Below, one piece after another: positions 1 to 8,579 of a DNA stretch of 64,000 nt (position 1 is the first letter of the stretch; each line of letters opens with the position of its first letter). The notes beneath the pieces are model-generated. The model saw only the letters and a list, made by a program, of their open reading frames with translations, made no database searches and had not been told where the DNA came from. This DNA is from Flavobacteriales bacterium (GTDB lineage Bacteria > Bacteroidota > Bacteroidia > Flavobacteriales_F > PHOS-HE28): positions 1 to 64,000 of the forward strand of contig JADZAC010000039.1 of NCBI GenBank assembly GCA_020852835.1, in the 5' to 3' direction. Both the position numbers and the translations under genes were made by a program.

Positions 1-227
1 CATGTGGGAACTTGCACCGGCCTGGGGAGCGAGGGTTAATGCATCATCTATTCCGCTGAAACCGGTTCCTCATGGCCCCGCGCACCCCGGATCCATGGTC
101 CCGGCGTATTCCGGGGGTGGTTGGCGAAAGTCCGTAACGGCAGTCGCAGCAACAGGTCGGGTTCTCGGCGGACTTGGGCCCTGTCGCGCTCATGGGCCAT
201 TCGGACGGATGACGGTACGTCACCGCT
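1..227. other. left edge, no gene recognised
   Basis: No convincing coding sequence is seen here. It lies downstream of the minus-strand T9SS gene whose TAA stop is at 228-230. No hairpin followed by a T-run is obvious, so I call no terminator. Confidence 0.3.
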
Positions 228-1904
228 TTACTGCTTCACGAACCGCGCGGTAAGGATCTTGCCGCTCGTGCGGATCCTGGCGGTGTACGCGCCGGCGGCG
301 AGGCCATCGATGGCGATGGTGTTGCCGTTGACGGCCGGATGCGTGGTGGCGCCGTGCATGTCGATCACCTCCACATACAGTGGACTTTCACTGGTGGGCA
401 AGTGGAAGGCGATGCGGTCGTGTGCGGGATTGGGAAGGGCGTGGATGGTCGTTGTACTTGCTGTTTCGCCCAGGCCTACCGTACCAGTGGCCACGCCCGT
501 GCGCAGGATCCGCCCGGCGTAAAGGGAGCCAACGTTCTGATCTCCGGATCGCCAGAAGCTCACCACGCCGCCATCCCCATCGGGCATTTCGATGCGCTCA
601 GCATAGAAGGGTTTGAAGGCAGGTGTGCAGAATGTGCCGAGGCTGGGCCACGCCGCCGTGCCATCCGCGCGTACACGTATGGCCACATACCCGTCCACAT
701 TCCCGTCGGTCATGGCGATCACCGCACCACTGTCCGATGCGACCAGTCCCGGCGTGGTGTAGTAGGTGCTGATCTGGATCCCGGGGATACCGTCCACGGT
801 CCAGAGCGGCGCACCGTCCGTATCGAACTTCTGGAGGTACACATCGCCGTTGGCGGCAGGCGGCCTGTTGTCCGCCCAGGCGGCGAACAAGGCACCATCG
901 CTCATGGTGAGCTTCGGCAGGTCGTGGTAGCTGGCGAACATGCACACAGGCATTGGGCTGGCGGGGAAGGTGAGCGTACCGCTGGCGTCCAGGCGGGCCA
1001 TGACGATATTGCCCGGCACATCGCGCCAGGCGGTGATCTGCGCACCCAAGCCCGTCCCCACGGTGTGGAAACCGTAGTTGAGGCCTGGACTGTTGGCGCT
1101 CACCTGCACGTTCAAGGGCCAGGCGTTCGCCCCGTTCATTCCTACGCGCATGGCATACAAGGCGGCTCCGGTGCCATTGCCGGTGCGCCATTGCACCATC
1201 ATACCGTTGGCATCGTCATCGTGCAACTCGAAGGGGCCGTAGTAGGCCAGATCGATCGTGTTGCCCCCGGTGCCCCACGGAAGACTTCCGTCATTGTCGA
1301 TGCGCGAAACGTTCACCAGGTTGCTGCCGCCGAAGTAGTTGTCGTACCAGCCCACGTAAGCGCCTCCCGCAGTGGGGATCGCCGTTACCTGATCGAAACC
1401 CAGCATGGTGGTGCCAGCCTCATCGAGCACTGTGGGCTGTGCCCAAACCGGGTCGCCGACCGGATCGAAGACCATAGCGTGCAGCGAGAAATTGAACGCG
1501 GTCGGTCCGAAGATGTAGTTGATGAGCACGTTGCCATCATCCAGCACTACGGCTGCCAGTTCCCTGATGTTGCTGTCCGGCATGCTGATGAGCAATTTGC
1601 CGTTCGGGGTCCACTGGGCGTAGCCATCGGCATCCACGTGTTGGCCGAAGACCTCCCCGTTCACGCCGTCGGTGCGCCTGTCGATCCAGAAGGCGTACCA
1701 GCCGCCATTCCCGTCGGGCATCGCTTGCATGCGCACGGGAAGGCCGGTATCGTCGCAGATCTGAAGCGGGTTGGCGGGATCGGTGCTCCATTGGGCAGCG
1801 GCGCGGTAGGAAGTGACCATCAACAGGGTCATGAGCAATGCCACGCCCAGGCAAGCCCAGATGGCGACCTGCATGAGACGGTCGATGAGTTTTTCGCGGT
1901 TCAT
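228..1904 (-). CDS. secreted protein with T9SS C-terminal sorting domain
   Basis: 558 residues. A hydrophobic segment at about residues 14-33 ends in A-A-A-Q and looks like a signal peptide. The body has loosely repeated units with a W-x-D-x-R core followed by Q-x-x-D-x-D/G-G-x-x-W, which suggests a beta-propeller-like fold (inference). The last ~75 residues form a typical type A Por sorting domain: LPNPAHDRIAFHLP, then short beta strands and a final ARFVKQ. Such proteins are exported by Sec, moved across the outer membrane by T9SS and often attached to the surface. The ATG at 1904 was chosen because in-frame starts further upstream would put 46 non-hydrophobic residues before the signal. The ligand or enzymatic role cannot be told. 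Confidence 0.75.
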   Translation of the reverse strand: MNREKLIDRLMQVAIWACLGVALLMTLLMVTSYRAAAQWSTDPANPLQICDDTGLPVRMQAMPDGNGGWYAFWIDRRTDGVNGEVFGQHVDADGYAQWTPNGKLLISMPDSNIRELAAVVLDDGNVLINYIFGPTAFNFSLHAMVFDPVGDPVWAQPTVLDEAGTTMLGFDQVTAIPTAGGAYVGWYDNYFGGSNLVNVSRIDNDGSLPWGTGGNTIDLAYYGPFELHDDDANGMMVQWRTGNGTGAALYAMRVGMNGANAWPLNVQVSANSPGLNYGFHTVGTGLGAQITAWRDVPGNIVMARLDASGTLTFPASPMPVCMFASYHDLPKLTMSDGALFAAWADNRPPAANGDVYLQKFDTDGAPLWTVDGIPGIQISTYYTTPGLVASDSGAVIAMTDGNVDGYVAIRVRADGTAAWPSLGTFCTPAFKPFYAERIEMPDGDGGVVSFWRSGDQNVGSLYAGRILRTGVATGTVGLGETASTTTIHALPNPAHDRIAFHLPTSESPLYVEVIDMHGATTHPAVNGNTIAIDGLAAGAYTARIRTSGKILTARFVKQ

Positions 1905-2142
1905 GTTGGCGGGGGTAGGTGAGTTGATCCTGACGATCGGTAGTGGGGTCGAAGCAAGTGCGGCCCTTGCCCATTGACAAGGACCACTGAGGGAGCGGTC
2001 GTGGCGTTGAGGGAGCGGTGGTTTGCCCGGCCCGACCTTCAACTATGGCCTTCGCAGGAAGAGCAGGCCGGCGCTGCCGCACACCCGTGCCAGGATGCGG
2101 AGGACGGCCGGGGAAAGAGGCGTGCCGGGCTTGGGCCACGGT

Positions 2143-3495
2143 TCAATGCTGGTGCCCGCTGCTGGTGTTCATCATGGCCAGCAAGTAGTAGGCGCCGCCG
2201 GTGGCCACATGGGCATGGTCGGCAACGGGCTGCAGGAAGGTGACGGCGGTATAGGCCCCGTCCGTGGTGCCGCGTTTCACCTCGAAGCGTTGGAAGGAGA
2301 GGCTGCCAGTGCCGGTCTGCGCCGCTGCTTCCTGAGCGTGTTCATGGGCTGCATCAGGGCCGTGCGCATGATCGTGCTCCTGCCCGTGGGCATGGTCGTG
2401 CACCGGAGCCGTTTCTGCCGCGTGATCATGTGCTTCAGCCTCGCTGTGCCCATGGGCATCCGATCCTTCGGTCTTCATAAAAACGTAGTCCTTGCCTTCC
2501 ATGTTCACGATGGCCTCGGTGCGCACGGCGGTGGTGAGCGCCTTTCCGATGCTCAGGCGTGCGGATACGCCCATGCCGTCGATCAGCCCCTGCTTGTTGC
2601 CGGTGATCTCCGCGTGCACGGGAATGGTCTTGGTTTCGCTTTCAAAGGCGCTGCCGATGGCAAATACCACGGCCGTGTAGTTCTTGCCGGGCAGGTTGGT
2701 GAGGCTGAGGTCGATCTGCTGGCCGGTCTTCACCTTGGCGATGTCCTGCTCGTAGAGGAACAGGTCCACGTGCAGCTGGTTGTTGTTCACCACGCTGAAC
2801 AGGGGCGCGTCGCCGCTGACCCTGCTGCCGACGATCACGTGGATGCGGGCGACATTGCCGTCGATGGGGCTGGTGATCTCGGTGGTGGTGCGCAGTGTGC
2901 TCGCGGTGAGCTGGTCGGGATTGATGTGGACCAGGCGCAATTGTGCGGCGGTGGCCATCACCCGGGCCTGCAAGGCGGCATGCTCCGCCGTGGCTTGCTG
3001 CAGGGTTTTCTGCGCGCTGATGTGCTCGGCGGCCAGCGCGGTCTGCCGCTCCAGTTCCGCCTCGGCAAAGGCCAGTTGCGCCTTGGCGCCGAGGTGGTCC
3101 TGCTGCAGTTGGATGATGGCGGGATCGGCAATGGTGGCGAGCACTTCGCCCTTGCTCACCTGGTCGCCTTCCTGCACCAGCACTTCGCGCACGGTGCCGC
3201 CCATGATCGCGGTGACATCGGCCTTGTTCTGCGGGGGCACCTTCAGGAAGCCGCTGGCCTGCAAGGTGCTGGTGAGGTCCTTTTGTTCCACGTGGCCCAA
3301 GGCGCCGTCGATGGCGGCGAACTGTGCGGCAGTGAGCGTCACGGTGTTTCCGTTGTTGGCAGCGGTCTCCGCGCCGTGGTCGTGCTGGTCGGCTTCCGCC
3401 GTGCCGCTGCCGCCGCATGCCGTGAACAGGGTGATCAACAGGAGGAAGGGAGCCGTGCGCAGTAGGGCAACGGTAGGAAGGGGTTGCATAGCCAT
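2143..3495 (-). CDS. czcB: RND efflux periplasmic adaptor, CzcB-like, with His-rich insert
   Basis: 450 residues. Membrane-fusion protein that links the inner-membrane RND pump to the outer-membrane channel. A lipobox (LFTAC) follows a hydrophobic N-terminus, so it is probably a lipoprotein. The first biotinyl-lipoyl half is seen near GGTVREVLVQEGDQVSKGE, a coiled-coil hairpin follows (AQLAFAEAELERQ... ATAAQLRL), then the second half (ITSPIDGNVARIHV) and a beta-barrel domain. At about residues 345-387 there is a strongly His-rich, acidic stretch (repeats of H-D-H-A-H-G), as expected for a periplasmic divalent-metal binder. It is the last gene of the efflux operon, 42 nt after the pump gene. 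Start: ATG 3495, with 3489 also possible; the Met codons are close together just before the signal. Confidence 0.88.
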   Translation of the reverse strand: MAMQPLPTVALLRTAPFLLLITLFTACGGSGTAEADQHDHGAETAANNGNTVTLTAAQFAAIDGALGHVEQKDLTSTLQASGFLKVPPQNKADVTAIMGGTVREVLVQEGDQVSKGEVLATIADPAIIQLQQDHLGAKAQLAFAEAELERQTALAAEHISAQKTLQQATAEHAALQARVMATAAQLRLVHINPDQLTASTLRTTTEITSPIDGNVARIHVIVGSRVSGDAPLFSVVNNNQLHVDLFLYEQDIAKVKTGQQIDLSLTNLPGKNYTAVVFAIGSAFESETKTIPVHAEITGNKQGLIDGMGVSARLSIGKALTTAVRTEAIVNMEGKDYVFMKTEGSDAHGHSEAEAHDHAAETAPVHDHAHGQEHDHAHGPDAAHEHAQEAAAQTGTGSLSFQRFEVKRGTTDGAYTAVTFLQPVADHAHVATGGAYYLLAMMNTSSGHQH

Positions 3496-3537
3496 GAGGT
3501 GCTGGTGTGGGTGCGCGGGGCTGAGTGCCCGCAAGGA

Positions 3538-6500
3538 CTATTGGCCGTTGAGGATGCGGAGGTGGAGGATGGTGGTTGCGAGCTCGAGGCGTGCGCGGAT
3601 GTGGGCGGAGCTCACCTGAAAGGCCTGCTCCATGCCTTGGGCATACTGGAAGTAGTCGGCTTCGCCGGTGCGGTAGGCACGCTCGGCATCGGAGCGCAAG
3701 GTGGTGGCCAGGGCGTCGCCAGTGGTTTCGAAGTAGGCCAGGCTGGCGCGCAGTTGCGCCAGTTGGGCCTCGGTGCGGGTGCGCTCGCTGGCGCGTTGGC
3801 GCCGGGCGGCTTCGAGCTCATCCAGGGCGGCCTGGTGGCGCAGGCGGGCGGCTTTGGTCCGCGCGCCCTGGCCGCTGCCGGGCAGGGGCACGGAGGCACC
3901 GAGGAGGTATCCGGTATAGGGTGCATCGCCGTTGAAGGTGTGGTAGAAGCCACCGCCTTGCAAGGAGGGCGCCCATTGGCTGCGCTCCAGCTTCCAGGCG
4001 GCGCCGGCCACCTGGGCCTGTTGCTCCAGCGGGAGCAGCGCGGGGTCGTTGCCCGCAGAGGGCTCGGGGGCATGGGCCAGCAGCAGCAGCTCCGCAGGCA
4101 ACGGCACGGCACCGGGCAAGGGGCCGGCCCAGCGCTCCACCTCGGCCTGCGCGGCCTGCAGGTCGGCACGGGCCTGCCCAAGCCTGAGCCGCACCTCTTG
4201 GGCGCGGCTCTGTGCGCTGGTCATTTCAAGGCGGCCCGTGGCGCCCAGCGCGAAGCGTTGCTGTGCGAAGGCGGCCATGGAGGAGAAGGCACTGTCGAGC
4301 TGAAGCAGGAGCTGCACCTGCTGCAGGCCTGCGGCCCATTGCAGGTAGGCTCCGGCGGCGCTCTCCTTCACCAGGGCGGCGGTGCTGAGCTGCGCGCTTT
4401 CGGCCAGTTCCAGGCTCGCCTTCAGGTGCTGCGCGCGCCGCGCGATGGTGGTCGGGAAGGCAAGGCCCGTGGTGGCCTGCAGGTTGATGTCCGTGCGGTA
4501 CGGCCCTTGCAGTTGGCCCTGCATGAACTGCACGTTCAGCGGGGAGAGGCTGAGCGCGGTGTTGCGCAGGGCCTCCTGTTCCTGCACGGCGGCGGCGGCC
4601 GCGGTCAGGGTGGGGTGCGTGCGCAGGGCCCGGCCGACCACCGTGTCCAACGGTACCGGCTGCTGGGCGTGTGCGCTGCCGCCGGCGAGCAGGAGCAACA
4701 GCAGGGCGGCGGCCACGGGGATCTTCGGGGCGCCGCCCCCGGCGGAAGGTTTCTTTGTACCGCCCATGAAGAGCAGGTAGAGCACGGGCAGCACCAGCAA
4801 GGTGAGGGCCGTGGCGGTGATCAAGCCGCCGATCACCACCGTGGCCAGGGGCCGCTGCACTTCGGCGCCGGCGCTGCCGCTCAGGGCCATGGGGAGGAAG
4901 CCGAGCGAGGCCACGGCGGCCGTCATCAGCACTGGGCGCAGGCGGATGCGGGTGCCTTTGAGCACGCGCTCCTTCAGGTCGGTGATGCCTTCCTTCTCCA
5001 ATTGGTCGAAGGTGGCGATAAGCACGATGCCGTTGAGCACCGCTACGCCGAAGAGCGCGATGAAGCCCACGCCCGCGCTGATGCTGAAGGGCATGCCGCG
5101 CAACAAGAGCGCAAGCACGCCGCCGATGGCGCTCATGGGGATGGCGGTGTAGATGAGCAGGGCGCGCCTGGCGCTGTGGAAGGTGAGGAAGAGCAGCAGG
5201 AAGATCAAGCCCAGGGCCACGGGCACGGCGATCATCAGGCGCTTGCTTGCGGCCTGCAGGTGCTCGAAGGTGCCGCCGAAGGTGTAGTGGTAGCCCGGGG
5301 GCAGGTGCAGTCCGGTATCCAGGCGGCCCCGGAGGTCCTCCACGAAACTGGCCACGTCGCGGTCGCGGATGTTCACGCCCACGGCAATGCGGCGCTTGGC
5401 ATCATCGCGGCTGATCTGCGTGGGCCCGGGAATGAGCTCCACGCGGGCCACTTGCTGCAGCTGCACCTGGCCGCCGCCGGGCAAGGCCACGAACAGCGTG
5501 CGCACGTCATCGATGGTCTGGCGCTGCTGCTTGGCCAGCCTTACCACCAGGTCGAAGCGGCGCTCATCCTCGTATACGGCCCCGGCAGCCTCACCGGCGA
5601 AGGCGGTGCGCACCGTGCGGTTCAGCTCGCGGATGTTCAGCCCGTACTGGGCCACGCGCGCACGATCATAGGTGATGGTGATCTGCGGCAGGCCGGCCAC
5701 CTTTTCCACTTGGGGTTCACCTGCACCGGGCACCTCGCCCACGATGGCCGCCACCTGCTGCCCGATCGCCGCCAGGGTGTCCATGTTCTCACCGTACACC
5801 TTCACGGCCACGTCCTGCCGTATGCCGGTCATCAGCTCGTTGAAGCGCATTTGGATCGGCTGCGTAGCCTCGAAGAACACGCCGGGCACCACGCGCAATG
5901 CCTCCAGCATGGTGTCCTGCAGGGCTTCGCGGGTCTTGGCGGTGGTCCACGCTTCCTTCTCCTTGAGGATGACCATCAGGTCCGTGCCTTCCAGCGGCAT
6001 GGGGTCGGTGGGGATCTCGGCGCTGCCGGTGCGGCCCACCACCTGCTCCACTTCAGGGAACTGCAGCAGGATCTTCTCCACCTTGGCGTTGTTGGCGATG
6101 CTCTGGCTGAGCGAGGCGCCCGGGGGCAGGAAGCTGTGGAAGGCGAAGTCGCCCTCTTCCAAGGTGGGGATGAACTCGCCGCCCATGCGCACAAAGAGGA
6201 ACACCGCCCCGATGAAGAGGGCCACGGAGGTGGCCACCACCTTGAGCTGGTGCCGCAGCGCGAAGCCGATCAACGGGTTGTACCAGCGCTGGAACCGGTC
6301 CATCATGCGGTCGCTGAAGTTGCGGCGGTGGGCGGTGTTGCGCGGCAGGAAGAGCGCGCTCATCATGGGCACGTAGGTGAGCGAGAGGAGCAGTGCGCCG
6401 ATGATGGCGAAGCTCACCGTGAGGGCCATGGGGCGGAACATTTTTCCTTCGATGCCCACCAGGGTGAGGATGGGGATGTACACGATGAGGATGATGATCT

Positions 6501-7857
6501 CGCCGAAGGCCGCGCTGCGGCGGATCTTGGTGGCGCTGGCGAAGACCTCCCTGTCCATTTCGCCGCGGGTGAGGATGCGCCCCTGGAAGCGCGCGTGCAG
6601 GTGGTGCAGCGTGGCTTCCACGATGATCACTGCTCCGTCCACGATCAGGCCGAAGTCGATGGCGCCGAGGCTCATCAGGTTGCCGCTCACCCCGAAGGCG
6701 TTCATGAGGATGATGGCGAAGAGCATGCACAGCGGGATCACGGAGGCCACGATGAGGCCCGCGCGCCAGTTGCCCAGGAAGAGCACCAGGACGAAGATCA
6801 CGATCAGTGCGCCTTCGATCAGGTTGGTCTTCACCGTGCCGATGGCGCGGTCCACCAACTTGCTGCGCACCAGGAAGGGCTCGATCACCAGGCCTTCGGG
6901 CAGGGCCTTTTGGATCGCGGGCATCCGCGCCTCGATGGCCTCCACCACCTTGGCGCTGTTGGCTCCCTTGAGCATCATCACCGATCCGCCCACTACTTCG
7001 CCCTCGCCGTTGCGGGTGAGCGAACCATAGCGGGGAGCCGTGCCATAGCCCACCTCGGCCACATCGCCCACCAGCAGGGGCACGCCGCCCTCGGGCGTTT
7101 TCACCACCACCCGCCGGATGTCGGCCAGGGTGCGCAGCATGCCCTCCCCGCGGATGCTGTAGGTGTTGGGCCGCTTCTCGATGTACGCCCCGCCGGTGTT
7201 TTCGTTGTTGGCCTCCAGCGCGCTGAACACCTCGCCGATGCTCACGCCCATGCTCTGCAGGCGCCTGGGGTCCACGCTCACCTCGTACTGCTTCACCTCG
7301 CCGCCATAGCTGTTCACCTCGGCCACGCCGGGTGTTCCCAACAGCTGCCGCACTACGATCCAGTCCTGCACCGTGCGCAGTTCGCTGGGGCTGTATTTGC
7401 CCTCATGGCCCGGCAGGGTGTGCAGCACGTATTGGTACACCTCGCCGAGGCCCGTGCTCACCGGCGCCAGCATGGGTTTGCCCGCGCCAGGCGGGATCAG
7501 GGCGGCAGCGTCGTCCAAGCGCTGGTCCACCAAGGTGCGCGCGAAGTAGATGTCCACCTCCTCGTCGAACACAATGGTGATGAGGCTGAGGCCGAAGCGG
7601 CTGATGGATCGGATCTCCACCAGGTCCGGCAGGCTGGCCATGGCCCGCTCGATGGGCGCGGTGACGAACTGCTCCACTTCCTGTGCGGCCAAGGTGGGCG
7701 TGTTGGTGATCACCTGCACCTGGTTGTTGGTGATGTCGGGCACGGCGTCGATGGGCAACTGCGTGAGCGAATACCCGCCGTACAGCACCAGCAACAGCGT
7801 GAGCAGGCCGATGATGGCCTTGTTCTGTATGGAGAACCGGATGATGCGGTCGATCAT
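3538..7857 (-). CDS. czcA: CzcA-type heavy-metal RND pump fused to a CzcC/TolC-like outer-membrane channel
   Basis: 1439 residues, against about 1040 for a free-standing CzcA or CusA. Residues 1-1040 are a complete HME-RND pump: the first transmembrane helix near residue 12, QLPIDAVPDITNNQVQV, large periplasmic loops and a final membrane bundle. The fourth-helix motif is DFGLIVDGAVIIVE with Asp400, Asp406 and Glu413. This is the proton-relay pattern of the divalent-cation (Co/Zn/Cd) branch, not the copper/silver CusA branch. From about 1045 there is a second signal-like hydrophobic run ending A-H-A-Q-Q, then about 380 residues of helical OEP/TolC type (LDTVVGRALRTHPTL..., heptad-rich). Pump and channel are thus one polypeptide. 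Related fusions occur in other Bacteroidota (family knowledge). Likely exports Zn, Co or Cd with the CzcB adaptor downstream. Confidence 0.92.
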   Translation of the reverse strand: MIDRIIRFSIQNKAIIGLLTLLLVLYGGYSLTQLPIDAVPDITNNQVQVITNTPTLAAQEVEQFVTAPIERAMASLPDLVEIRSISRFGLSLITIVFDEEVDIYFARTLVDQRLDDAAALIPPGAGKPMLAPVSTGLGEVYQYVLHTLPGHEGKYSPSELRTVQDWIVVRQLLGTPGVAEVNSYGGEVKQYEVSVDPRRLQSMGVSIGEVFSALEANNENTGGAYIEKRPNTYSIRGEGMLRTLADIRRVVVKTPEGGVPLLVGDVAEVGYGTAPRYGSLTRNGEGEVVGGSVMMLKGANSAKVVEAIEARMPAIQKALPEGLVIEPFLVRSKLVDRAIGTVKTNLIEGALIVIFVLVLFLGNWRAGLIVASVIPLCMLFAIILMNAFGVSGNLMSLGAIDFGLIVDGAVIIVEATLHHLHARFQGRILTRGEMDREVFASATKIRRSAAFGEIIILIVYIPILTLVGIEGKMFRPMALTVSFAIIGALLLSLTYVPMMSALFLPRNTAHRRNFSDRMMDRFQRWYNPLIGFALRHQLKVVATSVALFIGAVFLFVRMGGEFIPTLEEGDFAFHSFLPPGASLSQSIANNAKVEKILLQFPEVEQVVGRTGSAEIPTDPMPLEGTDLMVILKEKEAWTTAKTREALQDTMLEALRVVPGVFFEATQPIQMRFNELMTGIRQDVAVKVYGENMDTLAAIGQQVAAIVGEVPGAGEPQVEKVAGLPQITITYDRARVAQYGLNIRELNRTVRTAFAGEAAGAVYEDERRFDLVVRLAKQQRQTIDDVRTLFVALPGGGQVQLQQVARVELIPGPTQISRDDAKRRIAVGVNIRDRDVASFVEDLRGRLDTGLHLPPGYHYTFGGTFEHLQAASKRLMIAVPVALGLIFLLLFLTFHSARRALLIYTAIPMSAIGGVLALLLRGMPFSISAGVGFIALFGVAVLNGIVLIATFDQLEKEGITDLKERVLKGTRIRLRPVLMTAAVASLGFLPMALSGSAGAEVQRPLATVVIGGLITATALTLLVLPVLYLLFMGGTKKPSAGGGAPKIPVAAALLLLLLAGGSAHAQQPVPLDTVVGRALRTHPTLTAAAAAVQEQEALRNTALSLSPLNVQFMQGQLQGPYRTDINLQATTGLAFPTTIARRAQHLKASLELAESAQLSTAALVKESAAGAYLQWAAGLQQVQLLLQLDSAFSSMAAFAQQRFALGATGRLEMTSAQSRAQEVRLRLGQARADLQAAQAEVERWAGPLPGAVPLPAELLLLAHAPEPSAGNDPALLPLEQQAQVAGAAWKLERSQWAPSLQGGGFYHTFNGDAPYTGYLLGASVPLPGSGQGARTKAARLRHQAALDELEAARRQRASERTRTEAQLAQLRASLAYFETTGDALATTLRSDAERAYRTGEADYFQYAQGMEQAFQVSSAHIRARLELATTILHLRILNGQ

Positions 7858-7958
7858 GCCCGGGGTGCGGCGTTGCCGCGGATCATTAAAAGTTCGGGAA
7901 GAGGGGGACCAAGGGATGCGGCGCGTTCAGCACGGCATCGGGGTGCGTGGCACCGGCC

Positions 7959-8336
7959 TCAGGCCCGCGGAGGCTGCCAAATGCCGTCGGGTCCTTCACG
8001 CGGCGCGATCCGGTCCTCGGTGGCGATCAACTGCACGTCGATGGGCGCGGGCAGCATCAAGACAGTACCGCAGGCACCGTCCAGCTGAGCTTGCAGCGTT
8101 TGTGCGCCACAGTGGTGGTCGCACTGGAAGGGCAATCCCTGATGGCTTTCGCCACGCTCGTGGTGGTGCCTGTCGTGCGGGTAGTGCTCCTCCAGGAACT
8201 GCATCCAGCCCATCGGCTGCTCCGCCTGGTGCTCGGCGTAGTGCGCGAACAGCATGGGCACTTTGAGCAACTGGTGCAGCTCCGTGCCCGTGAAGGCAAA
8301 GAGGCCCAGGAGAAGGATGGCAAAACGCCGCCGCAT
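7959..8336 (-). CDS. small exported His-rich protein at head of the metal-efflux operon
   Basis: 125 residues. N-terminal signal (RRRFAILLLGLFAFTGTE), then HQLLKVPMLFAHYAEH and a His-rich centre (HYPHDRHHHERGESH) followed by LPFQCDHHCG with two Cys. Proteins of this size and layout commonly precede CzcA/CusA-type operons in Bacteroidota; no biochemical role is known to me. The His and Cys residues suggest periplasmic metal binding or sensing (inference). Start ATG 8336 lies 6 nt after a TACCTTTG -7 element. The stop is about 100 nt before the pump gene, so it is probably co-transcribed with it. Confidence 0.72.
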   Translation of the reverse strand: MRRRFAILLLGLFAFTGTELHQLLKVPMLFAHYAEHQAEQPMGWMQFLEEHYPHDRHHHERGESHQGLPFQCDHHCGAQTLQAQLDGACGTVLMLPAPIDVQLIATEDRIAPREGPDGIWQPPRA

Positions 8337-8342
8337 GCGCGG

Positions 8343-8350
8343 CAAAGGTA
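8343..8350 (-). promoter_or_regulatory. -7 promoter element (TACCTTTG) of the metal-efflux operon
   Basis: Perfect match to Bacteroidota TAnnTTTG on the minus strand, 6 nt before the ATG at 8336. I see no good TTG -33 element at the usual spacing. Confidence 0.55.
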
Positions 8351-8579
8351 GTTGCGCGGCGTGAGCGTGGAACAGCCAGGCACGTCCAAGTCAAACAGGG
8401 CCGGTCGGGCAGGGAGGCCAAGCCGGCGAATCTCCGCGCAAGCCCCGCGCATTTACCGGGAAATGGGTATGGTACAAGCCTGGGCATGCGGCTACCTTGG
8501 AGGACCGGGCGATCAGCCCCCGGGCATCCGGAAAAGCCTGGTGGTCCCCAACAAGTGATGCACCCTTCCCCTATCGAAA

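Noticed and set aside
3484-8088. Open frame of 1534 codons on the plus strand
   Set aside because: It is exactly antisense to the RND pump and has a low-complexity Gly/His/Ala composition. High GC with strong third-position bias opens such frames. The minus strand has clear family motifs.
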